Part shown: one piece after another, positions 1 to 7,783 of the stretch
How positions within the stretch are numbered: position 1 is the stretch's first letter
Layout of the letters: every line of letters starts with the position of its first letter
DNA from: an uncultured Muribaculaceae bacterium
Lineage (GTDB): Bacteria > Bacteroidota > Bacteroidia > Bacteroidales > Muribaculaceae
DNA: 39,515 nucleotides
Reading direction: 5' to 3'
Assembly (NCBI GenBank): GCA_910578665.1
Contig: CAJTQU010000019.1
Location: 1 to 39,515, forward strand
The notes under the pieces: model-generated
The model's database searches: none
What the model was told of the DNA's origin: nothing
What the model saw: the letters and a program-made list of their open reading frames with translations, nothing else
Position numbers and translations under genes: made by a program

Positions 1-55
1 ACCAACGACCCCGAGATTACAAATCACGTGCTCTGGCCAACTGAGCTAAAGAGGC
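1..55 (-). tRNA. tRNA-Thr (anticodon TGT), 3' part cut off by the window edge
   Basis: Read on the minus strand, the gene begins at position 55 with acceptor GCCTCTT, then TA and a D-arm starting GCTCAGTTGG. The anticodon loop reads TTTGTAA, giving anticodon TGT (threonine, ACA codons). The variable loop and the start of the T arm (GTTGG) follow before the sequence ends at base 1, so the last 20 or so bases and the CCA end are missing. A promoter at 100-130 and a hairpin at 62-94 lie just upstream. Identification rests on the cloverleaf pattern read by eye. Confidence 0.9.
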
Positions 56-61
56 TTTTAT

Positions 62-94
62 GATTTCGGGCGGCGGTATGCCGGACCCGAAATC
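62..94. terminator. hairpin between glmS and tRNA-Thr
   Basis: The arms gatttcggg (62-70) and cccgaaatc (86-94) are perfectly complementary, with an inner cggc/gccg stem. The hairpin lies downstream of the glmS stop and upstream of the tRNA, all on the minus strand. It could end glmS transcription. It also sits right after the predicted tRNA start site, so it could be a 5' leader structure of the tRNA precursor. No U tract is present. Confidence 0.55.
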
Positions 95-99
95 GGTTG

Positions 100-130
100 C
101 AAAGTTAGGTATTAATTTTGAACTACCAAA
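100..130 (-). promoter_or_regulatory. promoter of tRNA-Thr
   Basis: On the minus strand the -7 box TAACTTTG lies at 107-100 and a -33 TTTG at 130-127, with 19 bases between. This matches the Bacteroidota consensus TTTG-N19-TAnnTTTG. The predicted start, near 95, is about 40 bases before the mature tRNA. Confidence 0.75.
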
Positions 131-145
131 ATATTTTTGAAAAAA

Positions 146-1990
146 TTATTCTACAGTTACGGATTTTGCGAGGTTGCGAGGCATGTCCACGTCTTTCCCT
201 TTGTTTATAGCTATGTAATAGCTAAGCAGTTGCAGAGGAATAGACGTAATGAGCGGAGTGAGGCATTCGGGTACTTCGGGCACTTCGAGCAGGTGGTCGG
301 CGAGATTACGTATCACGGTGTCTCCCTTAGTGACGATGGCTATGATTGATCCGCCGCGGCTTTTCACCTGCTGTACATTGCTTACGATTTTTTCGTACAG
401 GTGGTCTTTGGGCGCGATTATCACTGTCGGCATCTCGCTGTCGATAAGTGCTATGGGGCCGTGTTTCATCTCTGCTGCCGGATAGCCTTCGGCATGGATA
501 TAGGATATTTCTTTTAGTTTTAGGGCGCCTTCGAGTGCCACTGGGTAGGAATAGCCGCGTCCTAAGTATAGGAAGTTGCGCGCATAGGTGTATATTAGTG
601 ACAGCTGGCGTATTTTATCATCAAGGCGCAGCGCGTCTTTTATCAGCTCTGGTATGCGCAGCAGATAGCCGGCAACTTTGCTTATCTCTTCTGGCTTCAT
701 TGTGCCTTTGAGCTGGGCTATGCTGAGTGCGAGCAGGGTGAACACGGTCACCTGTCCTGTGAATGCCTTTGTGGAGGCCACACCTATTTCAGGCCCTACG
801 TGGATGTATGTTCCAGAGTGTGTCTCGCGCGGTATGGATGCTCCCACGACGTTGCTGATGCCGTATACGAACGCGCCTTTGCTTCTGGCTATCTGTATGG
901 CGGCCAGTGTGTCGGCAGTCTCGCCGCTCTGGCTTACCGCGATTACTATGTCCTGTGGGGTGATTACGGGGTGTGAGTAGCGGAATTCGCTGGCATATTC
1001 AACTTCTACAGGTATTCCGCACATGTCTTGGATGAGTTGTTTGCCGAGTAGCGACGCGTGCCACGAGGTTCCGCATGCCACTATGATTATGCGGTGGCAG
1101 TTCAGGAATTTATCTTTGTGGTCGTATACTCCGTTGAGCCTTACGGAATGTCCGCCGTCCATCACACGTCCGCGTATGCAGTCGGTCAGTGTGACAGGCT
1201 GTTCGAAAATTTCTTTGAGCATGAAGTGTGGATAGCCGCCTTTTTCGAGCTGGGCTATGGATAGCTCGAGTTTTTTCACATCCACCTTGGCTTCCTGGTT
1301 GTCAAGTGTTATGATTTTCAACGGCTCGTCACGGCGTATGACGGCTATTTCGTTATCGTTTACATATACGACTTTGTCGGTGTATTCTACAAACGGCGTG
1401 CCGTCTGAGCCTAGGAACATTTCGCCGTCGCCGATGCCCACTACCAGGGGGCTGCTCTTGCGCGCGGCTATAATGGTGTCTGGGTTGTCTTTTTCGACAA
1501 TAGCTATCGCATAAGCGCCTATCACCTGGTTGAGGGCTTCGCGTACCGCGTCAATCAGGGTGCAATTGTTGGTATTGCGTATATACTCTATAAGCTGTAC
1601 GAGTACTTCGGTGTCGGTTTCTGTCTGGAATTTGCAGCCGTGTTGTTGCAGGGCGTTGCGCAAGAGTTCGTAATTCTCTATTGTGCCGTTGTGCACGAGG
1701 GCCAGTCGTCCGTCTTCACTGTAATGGGGGTGGGCGTTGGAGTCTGATGGCTCGCCGTGTGTGGCCCAGCGTGTGTGGGCTATGCCCGAATACGCGTTGA
1801 GGTCTTTGTCTGAGCAGAATGCCTCTAGATTGCTCACTTTGCCTTTGGCTTTATAAACGTTCAGACGTCCGTCTGGAGCCACAAGGGCCATACCTGCACT
1901 GTCATATCCTCTGTATTCAAGGCGTTTGAGACCGTTTATCAATATATTATACACATTGCCCTTGCCTATGTATCCTACGATTCCGCACAT
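146..1990 (-). CDS. glmS: glutamine--fructose-6-phosphate aminotransferase (isomerizing)
   Basis: GlmS makes glucosamine-6-phosphate from fructose-6-phosphate and glutamine, the first committed step to UDP-GlcNAc for peptidoglycan and LPS. The 614-residue protein starts MCGIVGYIG, so Cys2 is the N-terminal nucleophile of the class II glutaminase domain (about residues 1-230). Two SIS sugar-isomerase domains follow (SQSGETADT and GRGYSYPVALEGALKLKE are typical blocks). The C-terminus ends MPRNLAKSVTVE, the usual family ending that carries the isomerase lysine. Length is normal. No TAnnTTTG box lies between the start codon and the T tract at 2022-2015, so the gene appears to depend on reading through the structured RNA upstream at 2015-2243. 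Confidence 0.97.
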   Translation of the reverse strand: MCGIVGYIGKGNVYNILINGLKRLEYRGYDSAGMALVAPDGRLNVYKAKGKVSNLEAFCSDKDLNAYSGIAHTRWATHGEPSDSNAHPHYSEDGRLALVHNGTIENYELLRNALQQHGCKFQTETDTEVLVQLIEYIRNTNNCTLIDAVREALNQVIGAYAIAIVEKDNPDTIIAARKSSPLVVGIGDGEMFLGSDGTPFVEYTDKVVYVNDNEIAVIRRDEPLKIITLDNQEAKVDVKKLELSIAQLEKGGYPHFMLKEIFEQPVTLTDCIRGRVMDGGHSVRLNGVYDHKDKFLNCHRIIIVACGTSWHASLLGKQLIQDMCGIPVEVEYASEFRYSHPVITPQDIVIAVSQSGETADTLAAIQIARSKGAFVYGISNVVGASIPRETHSGTYIHVGPEIGVASTKAFTGQVTVFTLLALSIAQLKGTMKPEEISKVAGYLLRIPELIKDALRLDDKIRQLSLIYTYARNFLYLGRGYSYPVALEGALKLKEISYIHAEGYPAAEMKHGPIALIDSEMPTVIIAPKDHLYEKIVSNVQQVKSRGGSIIAIVTKGDTVIRNLADHLLEVPEVPECLTPLITSIPLQLLSYYIAINKGKDVDMPRNLAKSVTVE

Positions 1991-2014
1991 AAGAAAATTT
2001 AATTGTTAATCATT

Positions 2015-2243
2015 AAAAAAAATACAGGCACCTACGTGCTGGTCTATTAGTCGTTTTTAGTGTGGTTGCCTGGTGTAAAAATAATAATGGTGGTTCTGCA
2101 TGGCAGACGAAAGCATCGCGTCCCACCCGTGTAAATAGACAGTCTGGGTTGTCTAAGTTATGATTATGAGGCCGGAGAGGTTGCTAAACACGGCTTAACC
2201 GTATATGTCCGGTATGGTCACGACCCAGGTCTCCTTGTAATTC
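2015..2243 (-). ncRNA. unidentified structured RNA or glmS leader with possible pseudoknot
   Basis: This stretch of about 230 nt between a strong promoter and glmS has no convincing ORF and folds well on the minus strand. Seen stems (plus coordinates): 2174-2178 with 2230-2234; hairpin 2190-2193/2199-2202 (ACGG/CCGT); hairpin 2136-2141/2150-2155 (TAGACA/TGTCTA); stem 2089-2093/2123-2127 enclosing 2106-2109/2119-2122. The 8-nt loop of the third hairpin contains ACCCAG, which perfectly complements CTGGGT at 2228-2223, so a 6-bp pseudoknot is possible. At the 3' end CAGGCA (2072-2067) pairs with TGCCTG (2030-2025), followed by TA and eight T's (2022-2015), 25 nt before the glmS ATG. An alternative small hairpin GCAC/GTGC (2039-2036/2031-2028) competes for the same bases. 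I do not recognise it as tmRNA, RNase P RNA, SRP RNA or the glmS ribozyme. A 6S-type RNA or a new attenuator are both possible. Confidence 0.6.
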
Positions 2244-2248
2244 GGGCA

Positions 2249-2256
2249 CAAAGTTA
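2249..2256 (-). promoter_or_regulatory. -7 box of the glmS leader RNA
   Basis: TAACTTTG on the minus strand matches the -7 consensus exactly and predicts a start near 2243. No clear TTTG is seen at the expected -33 distance. Confidence 0.65.
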
Positions 2257-2336
2257 CTAAATAAATTCCAATCCTCTGCGGAGTTTTTGCAATTAATTTG
2301 ATTAATTAACACAGTGTATCCTGGTATGGGGTGGGG

Positions 2337-3563
2337 TCAGAAAAAGATGTAGGCTATGCCTATGGCGGCTATTGCCCCTGTGACATCGCAGAGAAGAGCG
2401 TATGGCGCGGCGTAACGTGTGTGCTTTATCCCTACTGAGCCAAAATATACCGCAAGTATGTAGAACGTGGTGTCGGTGCTGCCCCTCACGCATGCTGCCA
2501 GACGGCTTACGAAAGCATCGGCGCCGTGTGCCTGCATTACGTCGAGCATCATGGCGCACGAACCGCTGCCGCTCAGCGGTTTCATAAGCATTGTCGGCAG
2601 TGCGCCGACCCATTTAGTGTCGTATCCGGCCGTAGCCACCAGATCTTCCACGCCGCCTACTATTATGTCTAGCGCGCCGCTTGCCCTGAACATCCCGATG
2701 GCTACCAGTATGGCTACTAGGTACGGTATGATGAGCACGGCGGTGCGGAATCCCTCTTTGGCGCCTTCTATGAAAATATCGTAGATGTTCAGTCTTTTGC
2801 GCATGCCTGCGATTATAAATATGATGATTACGCCGAACAGCAGAAAGTTTGCGCCGAACGACGAGTATTGCTCCACCTTGTTCTGAGGCAGTGATGCGAA
2901 AAAGTATACAATGCCGGACAGTAACGCCACGGCGCCGGCCAGGCATGAGATGAGGACCCGGTCGGGCTTTATGCCTTGTTTGATACATAGCGCTACCAGG
3001 CCGGCGATGGTGGCTATGGCTGTGGCCAGCAGTATCGGGATGAAGACGTCGGTGGGTGATGCCGCGCCGCCCTGGGCACGATACATCATAATGCTTATTG
3101 GTATTATGCACAGGCCTGAAGCGTTGAGCACGAGGAACATTATCTGCGCATCGGTGGCAGTGTCTTTTTTATGGTTTAGTTCCTGCATTTCTTTCATGGC
3201 TTTCAGGCCCATGGGTGTGGCTGCGTTGTCGAGGCCGAGCATGTTGGCGGATATATTCATGAATATCGATCCGAAAGCCGGATGTCCGGCAGGTATGCCG
3301 GGGAACAGACGTGTGAATAACGGTGAGATACGTTGTGACAGCCAGGCTGTTATGCCGGCTCGTTCACCTATTTTCATTATGCCGAGCCAGAGAGAGAGCA
3401 CCCCGGTGAGGCCTATGGATATCTGGAATGCGAAAGCGGCCTGGTCAAACGATGCGTTTATGATTTCGCTCCATATCGTGGTGTCGCCTGTGGCCATGGT
3501 GGTATATGACGCCGCGGCAAACGCTATCAGTAGAAATGCAATCCAAATATAATTGAGTACCAT
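2337..3563 (-). CDS. SpmA/SpmB-like nucleoside-recognition (Gate domain) membrane protein
   Basis: A polytopic inner-membrane protein of 408 residues, read as a fusion of two Gate (nucleoside recognition) domains like the Bacillus spore maturation proteins SpmA and SpmB. The first half has the conserved stretch NISANMLGLDNAATPMGLKA and the second half resembles SpmB (GSGSCAMMLD; GSTDTTFYILAVYFG). The organism is not expected to sporulate, and the solute moved by such fusions in Bacteroidota is not known to me. The ATG at 3563 is preferred because it lies 7 bases after the stop of the upstream ABC ATPase gene and leads straight into a membrane helix. An ATG at 3587 would add eight residues and overlap that gene. 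It is the last gene of the trpS operon, where a zinc-transporter permease might have been expected. Confidence 0.8.
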   Translation of the reverse strand: MVLNYIWIAFLLIAFAAASYTTMATGDTTIWSEIINASFDQAAFAFQISIGLTGVLSLWLGIMKIGERAGITAWLSQRISPLFTRLFPGIPAGHPAFGSIFMNISANMLGLDNAATPMGLKAMKEMQELNHKKDTATDAQIMFLVLNASGLCIIPISIMMYRAQGGAASPTDVFIPILLATAIATIAGLVALCIKQGIKPDRVLISCLAGAVALLSGIVYFFASLPQNKVEQYSSFGANFLLFGVIIIFIIAGMRKRLNIYDIFIEGAKEGFRTAVLIIPYLVAILVAIGMFRASGALDIIVGGVEDLVATAGYDTKWVGALPTMLMKPLSGSGSCAMMLDVMQAHGADAFVSRLAACVRGSTDTTFYILAVYFGSVGIKHTRYAAPYALLCDVTGAIAAIGIAYIFF

Positions 3564-3570
3564 AGAAAGC

Positions 3571-4281
3571 TCAAGGTTTTGTGGCATCGCATGGCGATGT
3601 TATATGGTGGTGTGCCGATGGGCATGACTTCAGTGTGTGGTCCACTATAAGGTGGCGGTTTGCCATGCTTGATATTACTGTCATTTCATGGCTCACGAGT
3701 ATTATGGTGGTGTGTTGTGACAGCTCTTCCACGATTCCGTATATCTGCTGTTCAAAAGCCTTGTCGACATAAGACAGCGGTTCGTCCAGCACGAGTATTT
3801 CCGGGTCTGATATTATGGCCCGTCCTAGCAGTGTGCGCTGCAGTTGTCCGCCCGACAGTTCGCCTATGGGATGGTGGGCGACCGCAGATGTGCCGGTAAG
3901 CTCCATGATGTAGTTTAGGCGGCGTATGTCATCGGCATTATAACGGCCCCACATGTTTTTGAGCAGGCCGGATAAAATAACTTCGCGCACCGTGATAGGG
4001 AACCGGGCGTCTATCATGCTTTTCTGGGGCAGATACCCGATTGGCAGACAGCGTACATCACGATTGTCGCGGCGGTAAATTACCTGGCCTGACGATGGCT
4101 TGAGAAGCCGTAATATTATGCGGAGCAGAGATGTCTTGCCTCCGCCGTTAGGCCCTGTTATGGCCACGAAATCACCTCTGTGTATGCCCAGATTGATGTC
4201 TTCTAGCACAGGGCGTTCGCGAGAGTCGTAACATAGTGATATGTCGCGCAGTTCAATTATGGGAAGCGGATGTGATGTCAT
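3571..4281 (-). CDS. metal ABC transporter ATP-binding protein (ZnuC/MntB type)
   Basis: ATPase subunit of a zinc or manganese importer, 236 residues, a typical length. Walker A GPNGGGKT is at residues 43-50, the Q-loop is near GYLPQKS (82-88), the signature LSGGQ at 142-146, Walker B ILVLDEP at 162-168 and the H-loop in LVSHE. The gene overlaps the end of the binding-protein gene by 29 bases, implying translational coupling. The metal is inferred from the His-rich partner protein. No permease of the ABC-3 family is encoded beside it. Confidence 0.9.
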   Translation of the reverse strand: MTSHPLPIIELRDISLCYDSRERPVLEDINLGIHRGDFVAITGPNGGGKTSLLRIILRLLKPSSGQVIYRRDNRDVRCLPIGYLPQKSMIDARFPITVREVILSGLLKNMWGRYNADDIRRLNYIMELTGTSAVAHHPIGELSGGQLQRTLLGRAIISDPEILVLDEPLSYVDKAFEQQIYGIVEELSQHTTIILVSHEMTVISSMANRHLIVDHTLKSCPSAHHHITSPCDATKP

Positions 4282-5125
4282 TGGTCAGTTTTCTGATTTG
4301 CCGGGGTATGTCAGCTTCCATAACGCTTATTTCGGCAGTTCGGAGTCCGAGCTCTTCTGCCATGGACGCACCCTGGCGGCTGTCAAACTCGCGTTGCAGG
4401 AAGAATACCAGGGGCTCTTGGCTGCGTGCCAGATCTATCTGGCGGCGGTATTGTGCAGGCGATGCTTCTTTGCCCTCGTTTTCGATACTTATTTGTTTCA
4501 GACCGTAGTCACGAACGAAATATGACAGCGAGGGGTGCCATACTAGCACAGCCCTGCCGTGATAGGGGCGTAATGCTGCGGCTACGGAATCATCAAGCTC
4601 TTTAAGGTGGTGGTCCAGGTCGCGATATCTAGCCGTATAGTACTTTTTGCCAGCAGGATCAAGACGGACCACGTCCTCATACATCGCGCGCGCCATCGCG
4701 CGCGCATTGCGGAGCGAGGACCATGTATGGGGATCCGCGCCGTCATCGTGGCATTCGTCGCCGTGGTGATGGTGGTGTGTTCCTGTGACATGGTCTATAT
4801 ACCGGTCGGTGTCTATTATTCGCATTGAAGGAAAGTTCTCCTTTATGCGGTGCATGGTGGCTTGTTCAAACGGCAGACCTCCCACCGTAAAATATGCCTC
4901 GCTGTGTTCCATCGAGGTCATCTGGCTGATGGAGGGTTCGAACACTTCGGGATTAGCTCCGTCTGATAGCATGGACAGTACCTCGAAACGGTTTCCCACG
5001 ATGCTGTCCAGCAGCCATTTTTGTGCCGGAATGCTTACTGTAAGACGCCGTCTGCCGTCCGGCGTACTGGTGCAGCATGCCAGTAAAAATAAGGCGGTCA
5101 CGGCTGTTAAAATGAATCGAATCAC
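4253..5125 (-). CDS. zinc-type ABC transporter substrate-binding lipoprotein (ZnuA/TroA family)
   Basis: Binding protein that would capture Zn2+ or Mn2+ outside the inner membrane for the ATPase encoded next. A lipoprotein signal ends in lipobox LLAC, with Cys17 as the lipidated residue. The TroA fold is supported by the FEPSISQM block, a His-rich loop (HHHHH at 117-121, then GDECHDDGADPH) and the WHPSLSYF block. The His-rich loop is typical of zinc-specific ZnuA proteins. The position that is usually the first metal ligand (PHxxEPS) reads NPEVFEPS here, so a Glu (residue 60) or loop residues may substitute. The gene starts 9 bases after trpS and overlaps the ATPase gene by 29 bases, so all three are one operon. 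Confidence 0.88.
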   Translation of the reverse strand: MIRFILTAVTALFLLACCTSTPDGRRRLTVSIPAQKWLLDSIVGNRFEVLSMLSDGANPEVFEPSISQMTSMEHSEAYFTVGGLPFEQATMHRIKENFPSMRIIDTDRYIDHVTGTHHHHHGDECHDDGADPHTWSSLRNARAMARAMYEDVVRLDPAGKKYYTARYRDLDHHLKELDDSVAAALRPYHGRAVLVWHPSLSYFVRDYGLKQISIENEGKEASPAQYRRQIDLARSQEPLVFFLQREFDSRQGASMAEELGLRTAEISVMEADIPRQIRKLTNDITSASHN

Positions 5126-5134
5126 AGGCAGGGC

Positions 5135-6205
5135 TTAGATTTTGCGTATACCCATTATGTGGCGTACGTCGCGCAATGTGTCGGCCGCAATGTCACGTGC
5201 CCGTTCGGCTCCCTCTCTCACAACACGGCTCAGATATTGGTCGTCGTTGCGTATTTCGAGTACTCGTTCGCGTATGGGCAAGGTGATTTTGAGGATATCT
5301 TCTGCCAGCTGTTTTTTCAAATCGCCGTATCGTATCGAACAGTCGGCGTAAGCTTTGCGGAAATGGTCAGCCGTGTCTGGCTCGCTGACCAGATCCATCA
5401 GAGTAAAGAGGTTTGCCACAGGTTCTGAGGGTGTGGAGCCTGGTTCTGTAGGACCTGCGTCGGTCACGGCCCTCATCACTTTCTTTCGCAAAGTTTTTTC
5501 ATCATCGACAAGGTAGATGCAGTTGCCCTCGCTCTTGCCCATCTTGCCGGAGCCGTCAAGACCGGGAACCTTTACCGGTTTACCGTCGAAATTGAAATTG
5601 ACCGGATCGTGGAAATATTCGGTATTGTAAAACGCGTTGAAGCGGCGGCCGAAACGGCGCGTGAGTTCGAGATGTTGTTCCTGGTCCTTGCCCACGGGCA
5701 CGAAATCGGCGTGGTGTATGAGTATATCCACGGCCATTAGGGTGGGATAGGTGAGCAGTCCGGCATTCACACTCTTGCCGCTCTGGTTGCCGATGATTTC
5801 TTTTTCTACTGCCTCTTCGTCATTGTTGCCGTCATGGCTTATGCCGAGTGCTTTTCGGGCCTTGTCTTTGAAAGAGGCGGTGCGCATGAGTTCGCCGATA
5901 CCGGCGTGCATGTTCATGAGCAGATACATTTCCGAAATTTCGGGTACGTCGCTCTGCACATAAAGTATGTTTTTGTCCGGATCAAGGCCGGCTGCTAGAT
6001 ATTCTGCCAGAATTTGCTTCACATTTTCGTGCAGCATCTTTGGGTCGGGATGAGTGGTCAGGGCGTGCAGGTCCGCTATGAAGAAACGGCAGTCAAAATC
6101 ATCCTGCATACGGACGAATTTGCCGAGAGCACCGAAATAATTGCCTAGATGAAGGTTTCCTGTGGCGCGGATGCCGCTAAGTACTACTTTTTTATTATTG
6201 CTCAT
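5135..6205 (-). CDS. trpS: tryptophan--tRNA ligase
   Basis: Class I aminoacyl-tRNA synthetase that charges tRNA-Trp. The HIGH-type motif is NLHLGNY (residues 17-23), the KMSKS motif is KMGKS (221-225), and the family block VGKDQEQHLELTRR lies at 171-184. At 356 residues it is of normal bacterial TrpS size. First gene of a minus-strand operon continuing into the metal ABC genes, with only 9 bases before the next start. A -7 box at 6239-6232 precedes it. Confidence 0.96.
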   Translation of the reverse strand: MSNNKKVVLSGIRATGNLHLGNYFGALGKFVRMQDDFDCRFFIADLHALTTHPDPKMLHENVKQILAEYLAAGLDPDKNILYVQSDVPEISEMYLLMNMHAGIGELMRTASFKDKARKALGISHDGNNDEEAVEKEIIGNQSGKSVNAGLLTYPTLMAVDILIHHADFVPVGKDQEQHLELTRRFGRRFNAFYNTEYFHDPVNFNFDGKPVKVPGLDGSGKMGKSEGNCIYLVDDEKTLRKKVMRAVTDAGPTEPGSTPSEPVANLFTLMDLVSEPDTADHFRKAYADCSIRYGDLKKQLAEDILKITLPIRERVLEIRNDDQYLSRVVREGAERARDIAADTLRDVRHIMGIRKI

Positions 6206-6231
6206 AATAATGAATAATGTGATTCAATTGG

Positions 6232-6239
6232 CAAATTTA
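6232..6239 (-). promoter_or_regulatory. -7 box for trpS
   Basis: TAAATTTG on the minus strand, 27 bases before the trpS ATG, fits TAnnTTTG. A -33 TTG is not obvious. Confidence 0.55.
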
Positions 6240-6313
6240 CGAAAAATCTCTTAAACAGCGAAACTGTAAAATCGATGTTGTCGGTTAAAGTTTGATTATT
6301 TTTATTAATAAAG

Positions 6314-6345
6314 TTTGCGTTTTTTGTTTTATATTTATAACTTTG
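6314..6345 (+). promoter_or_regulatory. promoter of the 6378 outer-membrane protein gene
   Basis: TTTG at 6314-6317, 20 bases, then TAACTTTG at 6338-6345. This is a full match to the Bacteroidota promoter, 32 bases before the start codon. Confidence 0.75.
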
Positions 6346-6377
6346 CGATATTAAGATTAACTTAAAACCTAAATGAT

Positions 6378-7286
6378 ATGCTTAAACATTTATTTACGTG
6401 GATTCTGTTTATATGTATAATGCCTTGTGCTTATGCGGCCGGCCAGGCAAAACAAGATAAAATTTATTTAAAGTCCGGCGCAATACTTGAGGGAAAGGTT
6501 ATAGGCCAGGAGGCAGGTAAAACGGTGACTTTTGAAACGCTGGATGGAAAGACGCATATAGTGGATGTGGGTGATATAAAGCGGACTGTGCGGCATGCGG
6601 CCGACAGGGTTACCATCAAACCGGAGAAAATCTATCTTAAATCAGGAGAAGTCCTGGAGGGTGTTATTACAGGTCAGGAGGCAGGCAAGACGGTGACAAT
6701 GGAGACTCTTGGTGGCGAAACACGTGTCATTGATATAGCGGATATAGACCGTGTAGCGCGGCATGTTGAGAAAAATTATAAAGGTATGGGGCCGAAACGC
6801 GGATATCATGCTTTTGCCGAATTCTCTACCGTGGTGGATCCCGGGGCATATGGTGCCGGAACCGAGCCGCGTATCGTATTGCGTACCACTCATGGCTACC
6901 AGTTGAACCATTGGTTGTTTGCCGGTGCCGGCCTTGGCCTGCAATACTACTATACAGGTTACAAATGGTCTAGTGATCCGTTTGTAATTGTGCCGTTATA
7001 CGCAGACCTGCGTTTTACTCCGTTGAACCATAAGTTTACACCTGTAGTTGATTTCAAAGGCGGTTATGCCGTAGGCAAATATCACGGCTATTATATCCAT
7101 CCGTCTGCAGGCTGCCGTCTGGCTATCAATAATAATGTCGGTGTTACAATATCGGTAGGTTATATATTCCAGAGCATAGACAATGACAAGATTCAATATC
7201 GAGGCTTGATGGTGGACCCTAAACGGCATGACTGGCTTAAAACAAAACTAGACGGTCTGTCAATATCGATAGGTGTGGATTTCTGA
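6378..7286 (+). CDS. outer-membrane beta-barrel protein with two N-terminal repeats
   Basis: No named family recognised. Residues 1-21 form a Sec signal peptide ending in CAYAA. Two near-identical repeats of about 48 residues follow (about 27-73 and 78-124). Each begins KIYLKSG, contains GQEAGKTVT then an ETL-G-T stretch, and ends D-I-R-RH; they look like small Sm/SH3-type beta domains. From about residue 130 the protein alternates aromatic and polar residues as in an 8-strand-type barrel and ends in Phe (ISIGVDF), as outer-membrane proteins often do. It is a single-gene unit with its own promoter and a terminator at 7307-7355. Function is unknown; surface exposure is inference. Confidence 0.8.
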   Translation: MLKHLFTWILFICIMPCAYAAGQAKQDKIYLKSGAILEGKVIGQEAGKTVTFETLDGKTHIVDVGDIKRTVRHAADRVTIKPEKIYLKSGEVLEGVITGQEAGKTVTMETLGGETRVIDIADIDRVARHVEKNYKGMGPKRGYHAFAEFSTVVDPGAYGAGTEPRIVLRTTHGYQLNHWLFAGAGLGLQYYYTGYKWSSDPFVIVPLYADLRFTPLNHKFTPVVDFKGGYAVGKYHGYYIHPSAGCRLAINNNVGVTISVGYIFQSIDNDKIQYRGLMVDPKRHDWLKTKLDGLSISIGVDF

Positions 7287-7306
7287 GATTCATAGATCCT
7301 TATAAT

Positions 7307-7355
7307 AACGGCATTGGCCGGAAATCATTCAAGATTTCTGGCCAATGCTGTTTTT
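7307..7355 (+). terminator. terminator of the 6378 gene
   Basis: Arms 7307-7326 and 7333-7352 form 20 pairs including two G-U, with loop attcaa, running into a T5 tract. It overlaps the 3' end of the convergent gene at 7325. Confidence 0.85.
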
Positions 7356-7762
7356 GAATATTGGGGCAGAGGGCTGTTATCCGCATGCCGTGTCAGTAAA
7401 TCTCGGGCAAACGGCAGTTTCCTTAGCAGTCTGAAGCACAGTATGTCGGCCTCTTCTCGTGTCTGCACGTCGTTCATCATCGCCATGGCAGAATCGATAT
7501 CTATAGAATCGTGCGGATACAGATATGTGGCCAGTAACCGGCTTTCTCTCACGCCTCGGTCAGACCAGAGCGCTTCTGCCAGCTCTTTTGTGTTGCTGTG
7601 CCGGCGTGCTATTTCGCCCAATTGGGGAAGGTTTAGTCCGAATATTACCTTATAGCAGTCCATGCCGGCCTTGCGTAGTGTGTCAGACACAATGCCGTTG
7701 CGAAAGGCCATAAACTCATGCTTTATGGCGCGTATTTCCTGCGCCAGCTCAGTATCTTCCAT
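7325..7762 (-). CDS. AlkD-like DNA alkylation repeat (HEAT) protein, short form
   Basis: A 145-residue, mostly helical protein resembling the N-terminal half of DNA-alkylation-repeat proteins such as AlkD glycosylase (pattern YKVIFGLNLPQLGEIAR, then ALWSDRGVRESRLLATYLY, a typical HEAT pair). AlkD proper is about 230 residues, so this is a short relative. I cannot see the catalytic Trp/Asp set with certainty, so glycosylase activity is not claimed. The gene starts 21 bases after the PBP1A stop and is probably co-transcribed with it. Confidence 0.6.
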   Translation of the reverse strand: MEDTELAQEIRAIKHEFMAFRNGIVSDTLRKAGMDCYKVIFGLNLPQLGEIARRHSNTKELAEALWSDRGVRESRLLATYLYPHDSIDIDSAMAMMNDVQTREEADILCFRLLRKLPFARDLLTRHADNSPLPQYSKTALARNLE

Positions 7763-7783
7763 GCTTTTTTATGTATTTGTATA

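Noticed and set aside
113..120. TAATTTTG on the plus strand, pointing into the 3' end of glmS
   Set aside because: It would make an antisense transcript with no gene downstream, no good -33 element was found, and A/T-rich gaps produce this motif by chance.
2015..2243. Identity as glmS ribozyme, tmRNA, RNase P RNA or SRP RNA
   Set aside because: None of their hallmark segments is visible: no tag frame or T-arm for tmRNA, no GGAA-type SRP loop, no RNase P core, and no glmS ribozyme core that I can recognise.
2302..2613. A 103-codon minus-strand frame over the end of the SpmA/B-like gene
   Set aside because: It is Arg/His-rich and overlaps a clear membrane-protein frame on the same strand; it is an out-of-frame shadow.
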